Source of the DNA: Periplaneta americana
Lineage: Eukaryota > Arthropoda > Insecta > Blattodea > Blattidae
DNA: 64,000 nt
Direction of reading: 5' to 3'
Assembly (NCBI RefSeq): GCF_040183065.1
Contig: NC_091119.1
Location: forward strand, 101,985,774-102,049,773
This document shows positions 23,389-35,639 of this stretch, piece after piece (positions within the stretch are counted from its first letter, which is position 1; the number at the start of each line of letters is the position of its first letter). The position numbers and the translations under genes are program-made. The notes under the pieces were generated by a model, which was given only the letters and a program-made list of their open reading frames with translations, searched no databases and had not been told where the DNA came from.

Positions 23389-23936
23389 TATACTGTGTAG
23401 GATTGACAATCATTCTAATACCCTAATGAAATTCTAGAAACATTTTTTCCTTCTTAAAGAATTCACTAATAGACTTGTTGCTAATGTGTGCTTGGTATAT
23501 TGTGGTCAGTTCATTAGTTCTTTTAGCCTCTGTGTTACCACTATTCAGAATTCTGGTAGCAAAGTGAATGAGAACATATGTTTCTCTCTACCTTGTACTG
23601 TCTAAAATTATTGCACATGCATGAGAATTGTTAATGCTTGGCAATCTGATCTACATTCAAACAGTCATCAATTTATCCACACATACCAGTTGTCACAACA
23701 ATAACATTCTAATTTAAATACAGTGTTGCTAGAAAGTTTAGGGACACCTTATAATTCTTATGAAATGCTGTCATGGCCTTAAATTATTAGAGAAACTAAC
23801 ATGTTTATAACTGTTGATTAACAATAGCAAAGACTAATTTTTAGTGCAGTTTCGGTATTTATATGATGACTGTTAGTCCTTATCGAGAATTTATAAGTTT
23901 TTCAAACAAAATAAATAGTCTTACATTTTCAGTATT

Positions 23937-24245
23937 TTAGTAAATCTACTCTGTGAAAAGATTTATTAAATCTACATACTTAGACTTCAACAAACAAAAT
24001 TTGATATCACAATCTCAAGGGAAAAAATGGAAGTTACTGCATCATAATCCACAGTTAATTCCCGATTTACCACGAAAATCGTCTGTAGCTGCATTTAGAT
24101 TGGCAACAGGCCATGACTGTTTGGCCAAACACCTGCATAGCTCAAAATCTGTGCTTCATTGGCTGACCATGATAATATATTTGAAAAATATTGGAGTGCA
24201 AGGGGTCAAATGACTTTGTCAAACGCCTGGCATTAGAAAACAACA
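23937..24245 (+). mobile_element. LINE 3' end nested in foldback arm
   Basis: Bounded by a 14-bp duplication, acattttcagtatt, at 23923-23936 and 24246-24259. The + strand encodes KKWKLLHHNPQLIPDLPRKS, VAAFRLATGHDCLAKHLH, then after a shift LADHDNIFEKYWSARGQMTL, the C-terminal end of a LINE ORF2 with an internal deletion where zinc-type cysteines are expected. It ends in an A-rich tail. Confidence 0.88.
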
Positions 24246-24275
24246 ACATTTTCAGTATTAAAGTTGAAAATGAAT

Positions 24276-24530
24276 ACTTACTTACTGGCTTTTAAGGAAC
24301 CCGGAGGTTCATTGCCGCCCTCACATAAGCCTGCCATTGGTCCTGTCCTGAGCAAGATTAATCCAGTCTCTATCATCATATCCCACCTCCCCCAAATCCA
24401 TTTGAATACTATCTTCCCATCTACGTCTCGGCCTCTCCAAAGGTCTTTTTCCCTCCGTCCTCCCAACTAACACACTATATGCATTTCTGGATTCGCCCAT
24501 ACGTGCTACATGCCCTACCCATTTCAAACA
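24276..24530 (-). mobile_element. LINE 3' end, copy 3, nested in foldback arm
   Basis: Third copy of the 1260-1862 family, reversed, with the (tact)n tail on the left and coding end WINLAQDRT, RWEDSIQMDLGEVGYDDRDW and HVARMGESRNAYSVLVGR. A 12-bp duplication, ttgaaaatgaat, borders it at 24264-24275 and 24531-24542. Confidence 0.92.
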
Positions 24531-25233
24531 TTGAAAATGAATGAGTAACCTAATTAATTGGTGTACTATTCTCAACTGTTGCTGGATGATGTAGGATATA
24601 TTACTCTTTAAATTAGTAAAGCTCAAATATTTGTAAAAAATTTCTTTGTGAATGTCCTAGCACTTTCTAAGGTTTGAAGTTTTAAAAAATGGGGACTTTT
24701 GTTAATAGTCGGTTCTTCTGTGACTGCTGAATAGAGACAGTACAGTAATAGTTATGAGGTTTGCACAGCTGCGCCTCCCTACCACTGTAATCCCAAGGAA
24801 CGCAGCTCCATTCAAGAGTTACAGATGAATCAACCAATAACAAAATGTCCCCATTTTTTTTTAAACTTAAAACTTTAGAAAGTGCTAGGACATTCACAAA
24901 GAAAAGTATTTTTTACAAATAGTTGATCTTTACTAATTTAAAGAGTAATATATCCTACATCATCCATCAACAATTGAGAATTATGCACCGATTAGTTATT
25001 CATTCATTTTCAACTTTAATGCTGAAAATGTAAGACTGTTTATTTTGTTTGAAAAACTTATAAATTCTCGATAAGGACGACAGTCCTTATTATAAGGATT
25101 ATAAGGTAACAGAATTATAAGGTGTCCCTAAACTTTGTAAAAACACCATATACTTGTAGTCAGGTACAGTTCTGTAAGAAAGGAAAGGAAGTTTATGCTT
25201 TGTTATTTTTCATTTGTTTTTTCTCGTTTTAAG

Positions 25234-25373
25234 CAAAAGGCAGAGAAATATTAATGAACACGAAGGACCTCGTGGAGAAGATGAATTTTCAAGTTATTTA
25301 TGGTGACACAGATTCGATCATGATCAATACAAACTGTCTGGATTACGATCAAATCTTCAAGATAGGCCACAAG
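25234..25373 (+). pseudogene. POLA1-like exon block 9 (motif C)
   Basis: It encodes [20 protein letters not shown], then [13 protein letters not shown] and [11 protein letters not shown]. Motif C with its two metal-binding aspartates is intact, and the block is fully open. The acceptor is ttttaag and the donor gtatgt at 25374. The incoming phase fits block 8. No later exon is recognised. Confidence 0.9.
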
Positions 25374-27089
25374 GTATGTACAATCATCTCATTAAGACTT
25401 AGATATACAACATATTTTGGAATGCGTAAATTAAACTATGATTGTAGGAGATACTTTCATCAATTAAGTGACACTTGGAAAAGTGTTGAATATGCAAGGT
25501 AATTCGAACAAACCATGTTATATGAACACTGTAAAAATCCATATGTTGTACTATGAATCAAGCTTGTAACATGTTTTCATCTTAATAAATAGTGTGGCCA
25601 GACTAAGGAGAGTGAGATTCTGCTGAAACGTGAAATGCAGAGAGGTCAGGTCTGGTGACATCAGTTGTCGATAAGTAGCCTAACAACCATTTTGTGATGT
25701 TACATTGGAAGAGGTCCCATTAGAGACCAGGCGATGAATGTATTATCAACATGATGGTGTCTCCCTTCACTTTCCTCGTGTAGTAGCAGTTCACTTACGA
25801 AAGTACAGACTTGAGAACAATTAGTTACTGATATTGTGAACACTACTGTGCTTATCAACTAGACTGAGCTATGAAATGCTATGCTAGTGATTCACATCTG
25901 TGCCACAAAGTGCATGAAGTGGAAGGAGGAATATTTGAAAATGTCCTTTCAAACTGAAATTTGCTTAGTTTCTGTTTAATACCAGTACAGTATTTTTTAA
26001 TAATCTTTCCATGGATGAATATATAATAGGATGCGAAACTTACTGAGTTTCCCGTAACACATGCTAGAGGTGCTAATGTAGAAACTGATCTTGCTGCCAT
26101 TTGTTGGACGGTGGAAAAATTATTACATCTAGCAACGCACCTGGTGACGAAAATGTTAAACTATGCAGAAAATATTCATTCTCTTCCACCCTCATCGATA
26201 TTCTCAACTAACCCACTTTAAAATAAAACATTTACATTTTTATTTCTCACACCATCTTCCACTGAAAATTCTTACCAGAGCCAGCAGGAAGAGTAAAGAG
26301 ATGATCTTTTTTACACTACCCAATTAAAATATAACCAAACAGAGACAGAAAATAAAGCAAAAGGTTAGATAATTGGGATTGTATTCTTTGGGTATTTAGT
26401 GTACAGCGCAATGGAAATTCTGCAAAAACTACTTACATAGTTCAATTTATTATATTACTATTACTTTACAATACATTCAACAACACTATTTTTACAACGT
26501 CCATAAACATCACTGTTTAACATACAGTGCTATGCACACATTTAATATCACTTTATGTCCACTCATTAGCAAGTTTCTGGCTGCCATCTTGTCTTCTCTA
26601 GCATCGTCTGTTCGTCTCGAACGAACAGATAAATAAAGAACTCTGGGTAATCTACCCAACACGTAGTTCTAATGTTCACCACACACTACGTCGGGCGCTG
26701 ATCATCTTATTTGAACCCCCTTCTGTCAGATGGTGCTGACTGCAGTTTCGCATCGTATTAAATATTCATCATGATCTTTCTGTATAGTTTTAATTGATTC
26801 CCATTAATTCTCTTCACAACTGCTTCTACTTTCTTAGGATTGGAATAGCTGTAGTTCCTTAAATATTCATCATCGTATGTATGTTCATGTGACAGTTTTT
26901 CTCACAATGACCTATAAACTGATTCCTAATGCATGGGTCATGAGTCATCCTGCATAGTACAACCTCTCTTTTACACTTCTCAAGGGACCAGGGGAAACAT
27001 GGTGTAAATTGAGGGAAAGTGCAAATCCAAGGAAATGATTTTATATAAAATTACAGTAACTTACAGATTTCATAATAACTCACTTACAG
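25374..27089. other. unassigned DNA after last polymerase exon
   Basis: I looked for the next POLA1 exon, which would start about KSEVNKLYK, and did not find it. No repeat or RNA gene is recognised. A cagtggcgtgcgg phrase at 27090 resembles a hAT terminus and may mark the left end of the next element. Confidence 0.45.
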
Positions 27090-27830
27090 CAGTGGCGTGC
27101 GGATCCTATTGCATTAGGGTAGGCTCTTCATGTTTGCATGCTACATAGGTATACAACTTACAATATCTCGAACATATTGATAATAATTTTATATTTGATA
27201 TAATTTTAGTGAGTTCTGACATCAAACCAGAGCAGCAGCCAGAAGGAGGGTAAGAAAACGGAAACCTTCGGAAACTAATGATAAAATAAATTAGTAATTA
27301 AATAAATCATACCTTATTTACTTGAAGGTGAACTCCATTTTGCGTCCCTTTTTAGAAAACTCCTCAATGACATCGCTGTGGAATGTAGGGGATTTTCGGA
27401 TTTCTTTCAGCTTTTTTCTTCTCCATGGACATCAAGGCTAGACTGCTCAATCTTTCTTGCCCTTGAGTTGATCTTTGAAATGATTTAATCTGCTTAAGGG
27501 CAGAAAATGACCTCTCAGTAGATGCAGATGTGCTTGGTATGGTCAAGACCAGTAGGGTCAATTTGTACAATTCGACAAATGCGGTGTGGAGTTGTTTTGA
27601 TTTTAAATGTGTTACCAGTTCATGAGGGTATTTTCCACGAAACTCCTCCATTGAATATAGGACTGTCAGTTCATTTTTTAGACGGACTATGTCAAACATT
27701 GCACTGTACTTTACATTCAGCGCATCCAGGGCGGAATTAGGAAAATTTAATTTATAAGACTGAAATTTGGTTGGATCAAGCAATGAAATAAATTCCAAAT
27801 GAGAGAGATTTCCAAACCTATCTGTAATAT

Positions 27831-28088
27831 CGTCGTGTGAATGTAAGAACTAGGTAACTTGATTTTTCATATTTTGTGACATTGCCTATTTACTTATTTA
27901 TTGCACTAAGGAATAAGTCTCGTTTTCATTCACCTATTTGTTATATTGGAAAATAGATGTTACTGGTATCGTTCAATCAGGTACCAAGTTCTTGCATTAC
28001 ATTTTGTGCGATTTTTGCTATGCTATAAAAGAGCTAACTAAAAACGCAAATTTCGAGTTACCTAATTCTTGCATTCACACGACGATAT
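27831..28088. mobile_element. 258-bp MITE inside the hAT gene
   Basis: Inverted ends: cgtcgtgtgaatgtaagaac (27831 on) and, reversed at the right, cgtcgtgtgaatgcaagaat. The flanking bases atat occur on both sides. Without it the hAT frame reads through DNVTNHITDRFGNLSHLEF, which fits the family, so the ends and a 4-bp (or shorter) duplication are well placed. Confidence 0.8.
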
Positions 28089-29064
28089 GGTTTGTCACAT
28101 TGTCTATTATTTCAAAAAATATTCTCCTGTATTTTATGACATCATTTTCTTTTTCGCTGCACTTCTTCACATTCGACTTCATTACAAATGCATCAAATCT
28201 GTCTCTCTCGTGTAGAACAATACGTTTTGTTTCATTAATTTTTTCTACACAATACAGAATATCCAAATGCTTCGTTTGAAGAATTTTGTACAGAATATCA
28301 GTGTATGCAAAGATCTTTGATAACACATTTAGAAGAAATTTGGTCTCAAACTCTGAAAGGAAAGACAAATATCCACGTGCAAGAGCAACAGTTTCACTTT
28401 CCCAGTCTGATGAGTTGTTGAGTATATTTTTAAAAAAGTCCACCAGCAATTCACGGTTCTCCTTTACAATATTGACTATTCTGGAAGAGAAATTCCATCT
28501 TGTGGGTGCATTTCTTGGAATTATTCTGTTAGAATATTCAGTAAGAGCATGCGCGCATTTTGTAGACTTGGAGAAGAAGCTACTTACTCCATTCAATGTT
28601 TGAAAAAAGATCCGGCACTCCTTAATACTCATAGCTGACTGAGATAAGACTAGATTTAGGACATGACTGAAACAATGAACAAATAGAGCTCTAGGATAAA
28701 TGTCTTGAACTTTGGTTGTAAGTCCATTTATTTCTCCAACCATCACTGCCGCACCGTCATATGTTTGACCAACTAATTTGTCTCTGATATCATAAGATGC
28801 CACTATGTCCATTACATGATTAAATAAACCATTAGCGGATCTATCTGCACTCACATCAATGAAGGAAATAAACGTTTCTTGAACCTGTGCTGTCTGGTCA
28901 TGGACATACCTGAGAATGGTGGATAGTTGTGATTTGTTGCTTACATTGGATGTTTCATCTAAAATAATTGCAACATGCTGGGCCATGGAAATGTCATTCT
29001 TAATAGATTCCATCAACACACCACTGATAGCAGTTATCAGGTCATTTTGAATTCTGTTCGATGT

Positions 29065-29300
29065 TAAATGTTAAAATGTTATGTTTTATTTAACGACGCT
29101 CGTAACTGCAGAGGTTATATCAGCGTCGCCGGATGTGCCGGAATTTTGTCCCGCAGGAGTTCTTTTACATGCCAGTAAATCTACTGACATGAGGCTGTTG
29201 CATTTAAGCACACTTAAATGCCATCGACCAGGCCCGGGATCGAACCCGCATCCTTGGGCATAGAAGGCCAGCGCTATATCAACTCGCCAACCAGGTCGAC
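29065..29300 (-). mobile_element. SINE-B inserted in the hAT gene
   Basis: Exact 15-bp duplication aattctgttcgatgt at 29050-29064 and 29301-29315. The tRNA-like head, on the minus strand, has a B box gggttcgatcccgg near 29235 and an A-box-like part near 29285. The body includes 'catttaagtgtgctt' and the end 'cgtcgttaaataaaa'. A second copy on the + strand is at 38331. Confidence 0.92.
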
Positions 29301-29955
29301 AATTCTGTTCGATGTGCCCTTAAATGTTGTAGACGACTCTAGATGCTCTCGAAGAGTAGTGTAGTAGCTGCTCAACAAATGTAAAAGTTCTATATAGTTA
29401 CCTTTGTTAAGTGAATCTTCACTTTCGCCATGCCCTCTGAATGGCAGTTCTTGCATGGCTAAGAAGCACATTGCGTCAATTAGGCATTTCAATATTTCTC
29501 TGTTCTTCTTCACCATTTCATTGTGACATGCCACATCCAATTTCAATTGTTGATCAAGTTGGATGTCAATACGAACACTTCCAAAACAAGAAAGCTGAAC
29601 AACCGAATGCAAATGACACTGCGATCATTCGTGTTTGACAATGGCATTGCTGAAATTATTTAAATTTAAATAACCCTCTTTGTTCCACACACTTTGTTCG
29701 TTACAAAATAATAAGTATGGCCAACAAAATAATTTATTAAGATGACAGCATCCGATTACCCAATTAGTTTTCACATATTGGTTCACATTGAAATAACGTA
29801 AATATTCTCTACTCTTTTCTTTATGTAAAAATTTTAAGTTCGGAAGCGCCAGCACTGGTCTTCCCCCACAGTTACAATTTCAACTTTTTCGCTAAATGAT
29901 CTACAACCGAAAGGCTTTTTAAAAATCTGTTCAATTATACAGTGATCTTCTGCCA

Positions 29956-31899
29956 TATTACAACAATATCGCACTAGTTATACCTCACTTTGTTCAAATA
30001 AACTCTATAACACACTCACTTTACCACCAGAAGTTCAAATAAACACTATAATACAGTAATTTCATCACCAAAGCGCTTTCAATAGCGCCTACCAGCCTAG
30101 CGTATTATGACAATGGGCAAGACACGTAAATCAGGGCGCATGCGCCAGCTGTTTTAATGTACTGACTATGAAGGGAAACACTATGCTCACTGCAGGGCCG
30201 GGTAGGCTGTGGTGCCGGGAGCCCAACTCTCCCCTACTTCTTTGTATAAACTATAGTTGAAAATGTGAAAAACACTCAGTTTTTAAGTTAATGTCTGCAA
30301 CTTTGAGTGACTGTCCTTGAGCTTCATTTTAATATGGCTATTACAAATGCTAGTTGCAGTGAAATTGCTGTTACTTACAATCGAAAGGCATGCTAGTGAG
30401 TATCATAGGAATGCGTGGGATAAAAACATCTTCTCCTTTTGTTTTGCCAGTTAATACCTATTGCCATTTCTATTACTACGTTTTGAATGAGTTTTTTTCA
30501 CGCCAATTCTTGTTCCGCTGCATAATTTTGGTGGATCAATATTTCGCAATAGTACAAATTGGTGATTCATATTAAGTATTAAATTATATGGTGGCAATCT
30601 TTGTGGTTTCAAAGAATTCAAGAATTCATTTGGATAAAACACAGTCTGGTCACTATCTACAACTGCATCGAGAAATTCGCAATATTATTATGGTCCTGGA
30701 CTGCGTAAAGATACTTATTGCATGAATTATCTAGATTTTGGCCTTCATGATGTATATCAACAATGTTATTCAGTTTCGTGTTATAATTTCCATGGCCTCG
30801 TGAAATTCGATATTGAATACAACAGACAATAATAAAAAACAATTGACTATAGAAGATTGCATTTTAATATTATAAATGAATGTTTAATCGTATTTATTTC
30901 TATTTTTTATTTTTTAATTAACTTATGGTCCATTTGCACAATTTTAATGTGGCCTATGTTCTTCTCCTGGTTATGAAGGTTAAATGTGCAAACTTTGGCA
31001 CATATTGGTCAATGCATATAGATTTGTATAGAGAACATACACACATACATACATACCCACATTCAATTTTATATATTAAGAAGATTACTATAATTATTCG
31101 TTGTTTCTAAAATTAATTTTCCCTAATATATTTCTTTCCACTTTAGTAATTCCCAAAGGAAACTCAGCGAGTCAAAGAATATACAAGTCAAAAGACTTTT
31201 ATCTACTAACTGACAATAAATTAAGAATAAATATCATGCAAAAGAAAACAACAACAAAAATTGTAATAGAAGTACAAACAACCATGTAAAATGAATGGCC
31301 ATGCTTTAACTTTTTAGGAATGAGATAGAAAGCGAAACTCAAATGTCATGTAAAGGACACACAGATTAAGACTTTAAAAACAGTGAAATAACAAATCAAA
31401 GTTATTCATTTTACAGTAGAGAATTACAATAATTTAGTGCAAAGTAAATTTACAAATACATATGAATACATGCGTAAGTTAATTGTAAATACTTTTCTTA
31501 ATCTTACTCCTGTTTTTTGTTACTTCATCAGAAGGAAAAGTAAATATCGCTACTAAGTTCCCTTTTGGTAATTGAATTTGCAGCCAGGCATACAATACTT
31601 TGCCATTTTATTCAGGCCTAATGTATTAAAAAATAAAACAAGTGATATTGATGAGTGCAGTGAAATTTGACTCTCGAATTAGCTCTAAGATATCGCAATT
31701 TGTACCACCCCGCTTATCTTATAATGTTAGAATATCTTTTGTTTGTGAAAAACTTTGAGATATGAGACTGTAACATACCCTAAGATTCACCTTTCAGTTT
31801 CCCCCTCCCCCGAAATTTAATAATCTGAGAAACGTGATCTATCATGTTTAAGATAACGTAAACTCTTTTTTCAATGGTTGAAATTCTCAGTATGTATAT
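29956..31899. other. unassigned intergenic DNA
   Basis: No gene seen. The 30100-30240 part is GC-richer and may be the 5' part of the hAT element. A short (ACAT)n tract lies near 31038. Confidence 0.4.
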
Positions 31900-33040
31900 G
31901 GGCTATTCCATATGAAATCGATCAGTAAAAATCCTCGCATTTTTTTATACTCTAATTTTTTTCCCCTATTTATAGAAGGTGCTGAGGGGAGTGCATTTGC
32001 AAAAATATACTATCGAAAGTCAAATGGTTTTCGTATTGTTGAGTGACAAATTTAGCGTATTTTAGAAAAACAAGCCTCTTTCAGCGCTCAGAACTCTGGA
32101 ACCATTTACTGTAGAACATTGAACAAGAGCTCATTTTGAAGCTGACATTTGGTAGGTTATGATAAGTAATCCTTATTTTTATTGTGTACAGAGAGACAGA
32201 TAATCTGATTTTACTTACTTTTAGGCTTTTTGCCAATTTGTAAAAATGTAAAAATATATTGAGAAAAAACCTAGCATTATTAAGAGGAATTCGGCATTGT
32301 TTGCTTAGTGGTATGGCAATAAGTTTCGAGGGTATTAAATAAATTATTTTCACACGCCTAGATTTGAACAGTGCAGTACCACACGCACTGGCCGAGAGAT
32401 GATGATAAGCAAGCGTTGGGCGTCATTTTACTCCTGTGTTTATGAAAATTTGTGATAAAGCTAGCCCAGCTATGCGCTACTAGACGAAACATCACTTGTT
32501 TGTCTCCTGGCCTTGCCTGTCTCGGCTAGCTCCTGTCTCACAGTCACCTGGTTAGTTCACTCACATACTATTTATTTTCTTTATTTGATATTTTCAATAC
32601 TTTCTTATCAACACACCATCAGTAAAAAATATGTGTTTATTTGTAATTTCAATGCGGAATCTGACTATATATTTTTAAAATATTTTTTCCTAGGCAAAGG
32701 CGTCTTAATGAGGAAAAATCTAAATTTCTCCATTTCCATAAAAAGTAAGAAAATCTGTTTATATGTTAATATAAACTTTAATTTCTCAGCATCAAAATAA
32801 ACCATGATTTTGATCATTGGCTGAAAGAGTTTCGGAGTTACAACAGTTAAAAGTTGCAAATTTTATGAAAATACAATAAATTTAAATATTTTAAATTTAA
32901 ACACTATGAAGTTCTGATGCCTCAAACTTTGCACAAAGCATTGTATCACAGTTCTCTACGTACAAAAAAGGTTTCATTGTATTTAGAAATTGTAAGGTCA
33001 ATTTTCTCTATATTTCGGTCGATTTGAGATGGAATAGCTC
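31900..33040. mobile_element. 1.1-kb TIR element
   Basis: The left end gggctattccatatgaaatc is mirrored by the right end, reversed gagctattccatctcaaatc. The next base blocks (gatcag / gaccga) are also similar. No transposase is seen. The target duplication is not clear because the flanks are themselves ATATG/CATAT. Confidence 0.65.
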
Positions 33041-33244
33041 ATATGTAATCATAACAACAGAATCAACTTGTGTTTATGAGGGAGTGAAGTAGAGAGGGAG
33101 ATTGACTTGTAGATGGGAAATTATTATCATGACAGATTTATAACAATCGGATGCCAATATATTATGACATATTTTGTTACTAACAATACGGTGCCAATAA
33201 ATATTGCTTCGCTTATGTATAGTCCAGGCTAAGTTGCCCTATTG

Positions 33245-33995
33245 TTAACTCTCTTCAAAATATCTTTCTTTCAAAGTACATACATTTTTCTTCTTTCAAT
33301 TTCGACCTAAAGAATTCTTCAATAATAAAATGTATACAAAAACGTTCTAGCAAACATTTCACAGCAAGTTTGTTTGGTAAAAAACGTACAATTCTTTTGC
33401 AGGACAGACCTCACAAATCAGTATTGTTTATAAATATTATTGTATTATAAAAACATTTTCACTTTGAGTTGTATTTTGGGATATAAGGGTCAAGTTTAAA
33501 TTGCTGCAACGTCCAATAAGCAATCTGCAAAACCAAGAAAAAGAGAACTTTTATAATAGATGTGTTTATTTGTACTCTTTTCAAAATATCGCTCTTTGAG
33601 AGTACATATTTTTTTCATTTTCGAACAAAGGTATCCTTCAATAATAAAATCTATACAGTAGCATTCCAGTAAACCCTTCACAGTGACTTCATTTGGTATA
33701 AAAAAAAAAAAAAAAAAAACACATTTCTTTTACAAGACAGATCTCTCAAATATGTTACAAACAGATTGTCTCTTTGTGTTGTGTTTTGGGTCTTGTTTAA
33801 AACTCCTTTTTACTTGGAGATGCTTTAGAAATTCATGTATTGACAAGGGAAGAGCATGTCTAATCTGTTGTAAATCCCAATGACCCTTCTACAGAACCAC
33901 GAGAAATTAGGTCTTCATACAGCCTTTCAGCAAACCCTTCACCCACACCGTACTTCCGATTGTTACTGACAAACAATATTGCCTGTTGTAAAATC
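33245..33995. repeat. diverged tandem repeat, about 325 bp unit
   Basis: The segment starting at 33249 (ctcttcaaaatatc, tcaataataaaatgtatac, agcaaacatttcacag, gacagacctcacaaat) recurs from 33575 with many differences, and part again near 33938 (cagcaaacccttcac). An A tract at 33701-33719 lies in unit two. Origin unknown. Confidence 0.65.
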
Positions 33996-34078
33996 GACAC
34001 CAGGAATAAAAATCAACTTTATGGCACTGCTATAAATTTTCTTCTCATGTGCATTACAATTGTGTGTGACCGTAATAA

Positions 34079-35615
34079 CACAGTCTACTATATACAGTCA
34101 CGAAGCTTGGGATGATTTTTTGCCAACGAGTTGCATTTCTTGCGATAGTTGCTAACCGCTTGGAGCACTGTGTGTAATAGGAACAATAGACTGTGTCACT
34201 GCCATCATGATCTAATACAGGCCGTAAGGCAGACCATGTGACTCGCTTAACTTGATCACGAAGGGTGGCGTTTCAACCATATAAATTAATTGGAATGCGT
34301 AAAGAGTAACCTACAGTATATTTCTCTAAAATGTAGTGTAATTGCATTAATAAAATTGAAAATAGTGATTAGCAGACGTAATTCCTTGAGAGTTAAAGTG
34401 TAATATTATTTTTTGTGTGAAAATTACGTTGTTCGTATGTGTAATACCTGCCTTTATTTCGATTAAATATTGCGAAATTCTTGTACATTCATTTATGCAT
34501 GATTCAATAATTTTCAATTGCACCGCACGGATATTTAGATATATTGAAATTATAGGTTACGTTTACTGTACCAGTTGCTCCTTTCTGTCTAAATTTAGTG
34601 ATCTCCAATTCCTTGCCATTCATATGAAAATTATAGGTTATGTTTACTATATTTAACGTATATTCCTAAATTCGCAATCATACATTATAATTAACCATAA
34701 TGTCATGTATGATACCCCAGACATTCAATTTGTCTGTATTTTAATACTACAATTGAATACTGAATTGTTGTATTTATCTACTTAAGAGACGAAGTAACAC
34801 GTACGTACACTAATTTCATAGGAGTGGTGTGGTAAATGTTTTGTCTAAAATTAAGGAAGGTAGATGTGCTAAATTGAAATCACAATATAAATTCTTTTTT
34901 AATAAACCTCAAAATAGTTTTCATTCTAAACTTAAAATGTTGATGCGAACAGCTTATTTTAACACGTAAAATTCTCTTCACATTAAAATAACACAGTTTT
35001 GTAATTATTTCTGCAACATATTATGCAACAAGAAGTAAACATAAGTTATGGACACATTACATTAAATAAAACTTAGCAATGATACGCAATAAAGTTATAA
35101 TATAATATTTCACTGAGATCCATACACTGAAATAGAAAACCTGAACAGACATTACAGCCTGGTCTAGATCGAAAAGGCATTGACTGTGCCGTATTTCTCA
35201 TTTTTGTGAAAAGCTATGTAAACTGTGAAATGTTCGTTATCGGTTGTGATAACTGTAAATGGCTAAATACAATAATTTGAATAATAATATTGGACAAGGA
35301 GACTTTTGTAGTACTATAAATTGTAAGAAAAATAGGTTAGAGTTATCCTTCTTCCTAAAGATCCAGGAAGATGAGTTTATAGAATATAATATATATTTTA
35401 TGAAAATAATATATAAACCTGATGTATTTCATATTTCAATAGTGGAAGGAAGGTGTTAATTTTTTCAGAAGAACACGATATCGAAAGTACAATACATTTT
35501 ATCATATGCTAGGGAAAGAGACTGTGATGAGGCGATAGTAGCGATCCTGGTGGTGACATGTATGTTTGCATATTTAGTTAGTATTGAGCTTCATGACTGT
35601 ATATATTAGACTGTG
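34079..35615. mobile_element. MITE-7, long copy (1.5 kb)
   Basis: Ends cacagtctactatatacagt and, reversed, cacagtctaatatatacagt, with an exact 7-bp duplication gtaataa at 34072-34078 and 35616-35622. Both end regions match the short copies (left: 'gaacaatagactgtg'; right: 'gcgatcctgg'). The 1.3 kb in the middle is AT-rich with frames below 80 codons. It is either a less deleted relative or a short copy with another insert. Confidence 0.85.
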
Positions 35616-35639
35616 GTAATAATGTACACTAACAATACA

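Larger units (their letters stand above)
23721..25148. mobile_element. foldback/TIR element with TA flanks
   Basis: The two halves are reverse complements over some 400 bp each, with a spacer of about 85 bp near 24735-24822. The outer ends are cagtgttgctagaaagttta (left) and tggtgtttttacaaagttta (right, reversed), then gggacacc in both. TA flanks at 23719-23720 and 25149-25150 indicate the Tc1/mariner group. The left arm is interrupted by two retroelements (23937-24245 and 24276-24530); the right arm is not. No transposase is seen. Confidence 0.9.
8864..25373 (+). pseudogene. POLA1-like: POLA1-like DNA polymerase alpha catalytic subunit, broken intron-containing copy
   Basis: Nine exon-like blocks encode, in the right order, the central part of a B-family replicative polymerase resembling POLA1: the region before the exonuclease-like domain, the inactive exonuclease-like domain, and polymerase motifs A, B and C. 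The functional enzyme makes the short RNA-primed DNA that starts every replicated strand, in a complex with primase. Diagnostic runs are [65 protein letters not shown] and [14 protein letters not shown]. Introns have GT-AG borders and codon phases that join properly, so this is a DNA-level duplicate and not a retrocopy. Lesions: a frameshift in exon 2, in-frame TAA at 15327, TAG-TAA at 16615-16620, a frame-breaking deletion in motif A, and changed motif B residues. The first third and the C-terminal zinc modules are not seen, and an exon between blocks 2 and 3 is missing. Poor assembly of a real gene is the alternative. Confidence 0.85.
27364..29955 (-). pseudogene. hAT transposase, ZMYM1/DUF4371 type, interrupted
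   Basis: Minus-strand frames cover most of a hAT-family protein of the kind annotated as zinc finger MYM-type protein 1-like. From the N-terminus: a TTF-type zinc region (TNWVIGCCHLNKLFCWPYLL, about 29720), the helical region (LPFRGHGESEDSLNKGNYIE), the catalytic core (AIILDETSNVSNKSQLS; VGQTYDGAAVMVGEINGL; FVHCFSHVLNLVLS) and the C-terminal dimerisation block (TIPSTSASTERSFSALKQIK). The frame is broken near 29860, by a SINE at 29065-29300, and by a MITE at 27831-28088. Removing the two inserts with one copy of each duplication leaves homology continuous, so the ORF was good when they landed. Confidence 0.9.

Noticed and set aside
30180-30240. Right terminal repeat of the 27-kb hAT element
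   Set aside because: The gggtaggct phrase is in the same orientation as at the left end and not inverted, and no 8-bp duplication of acttacag was found.
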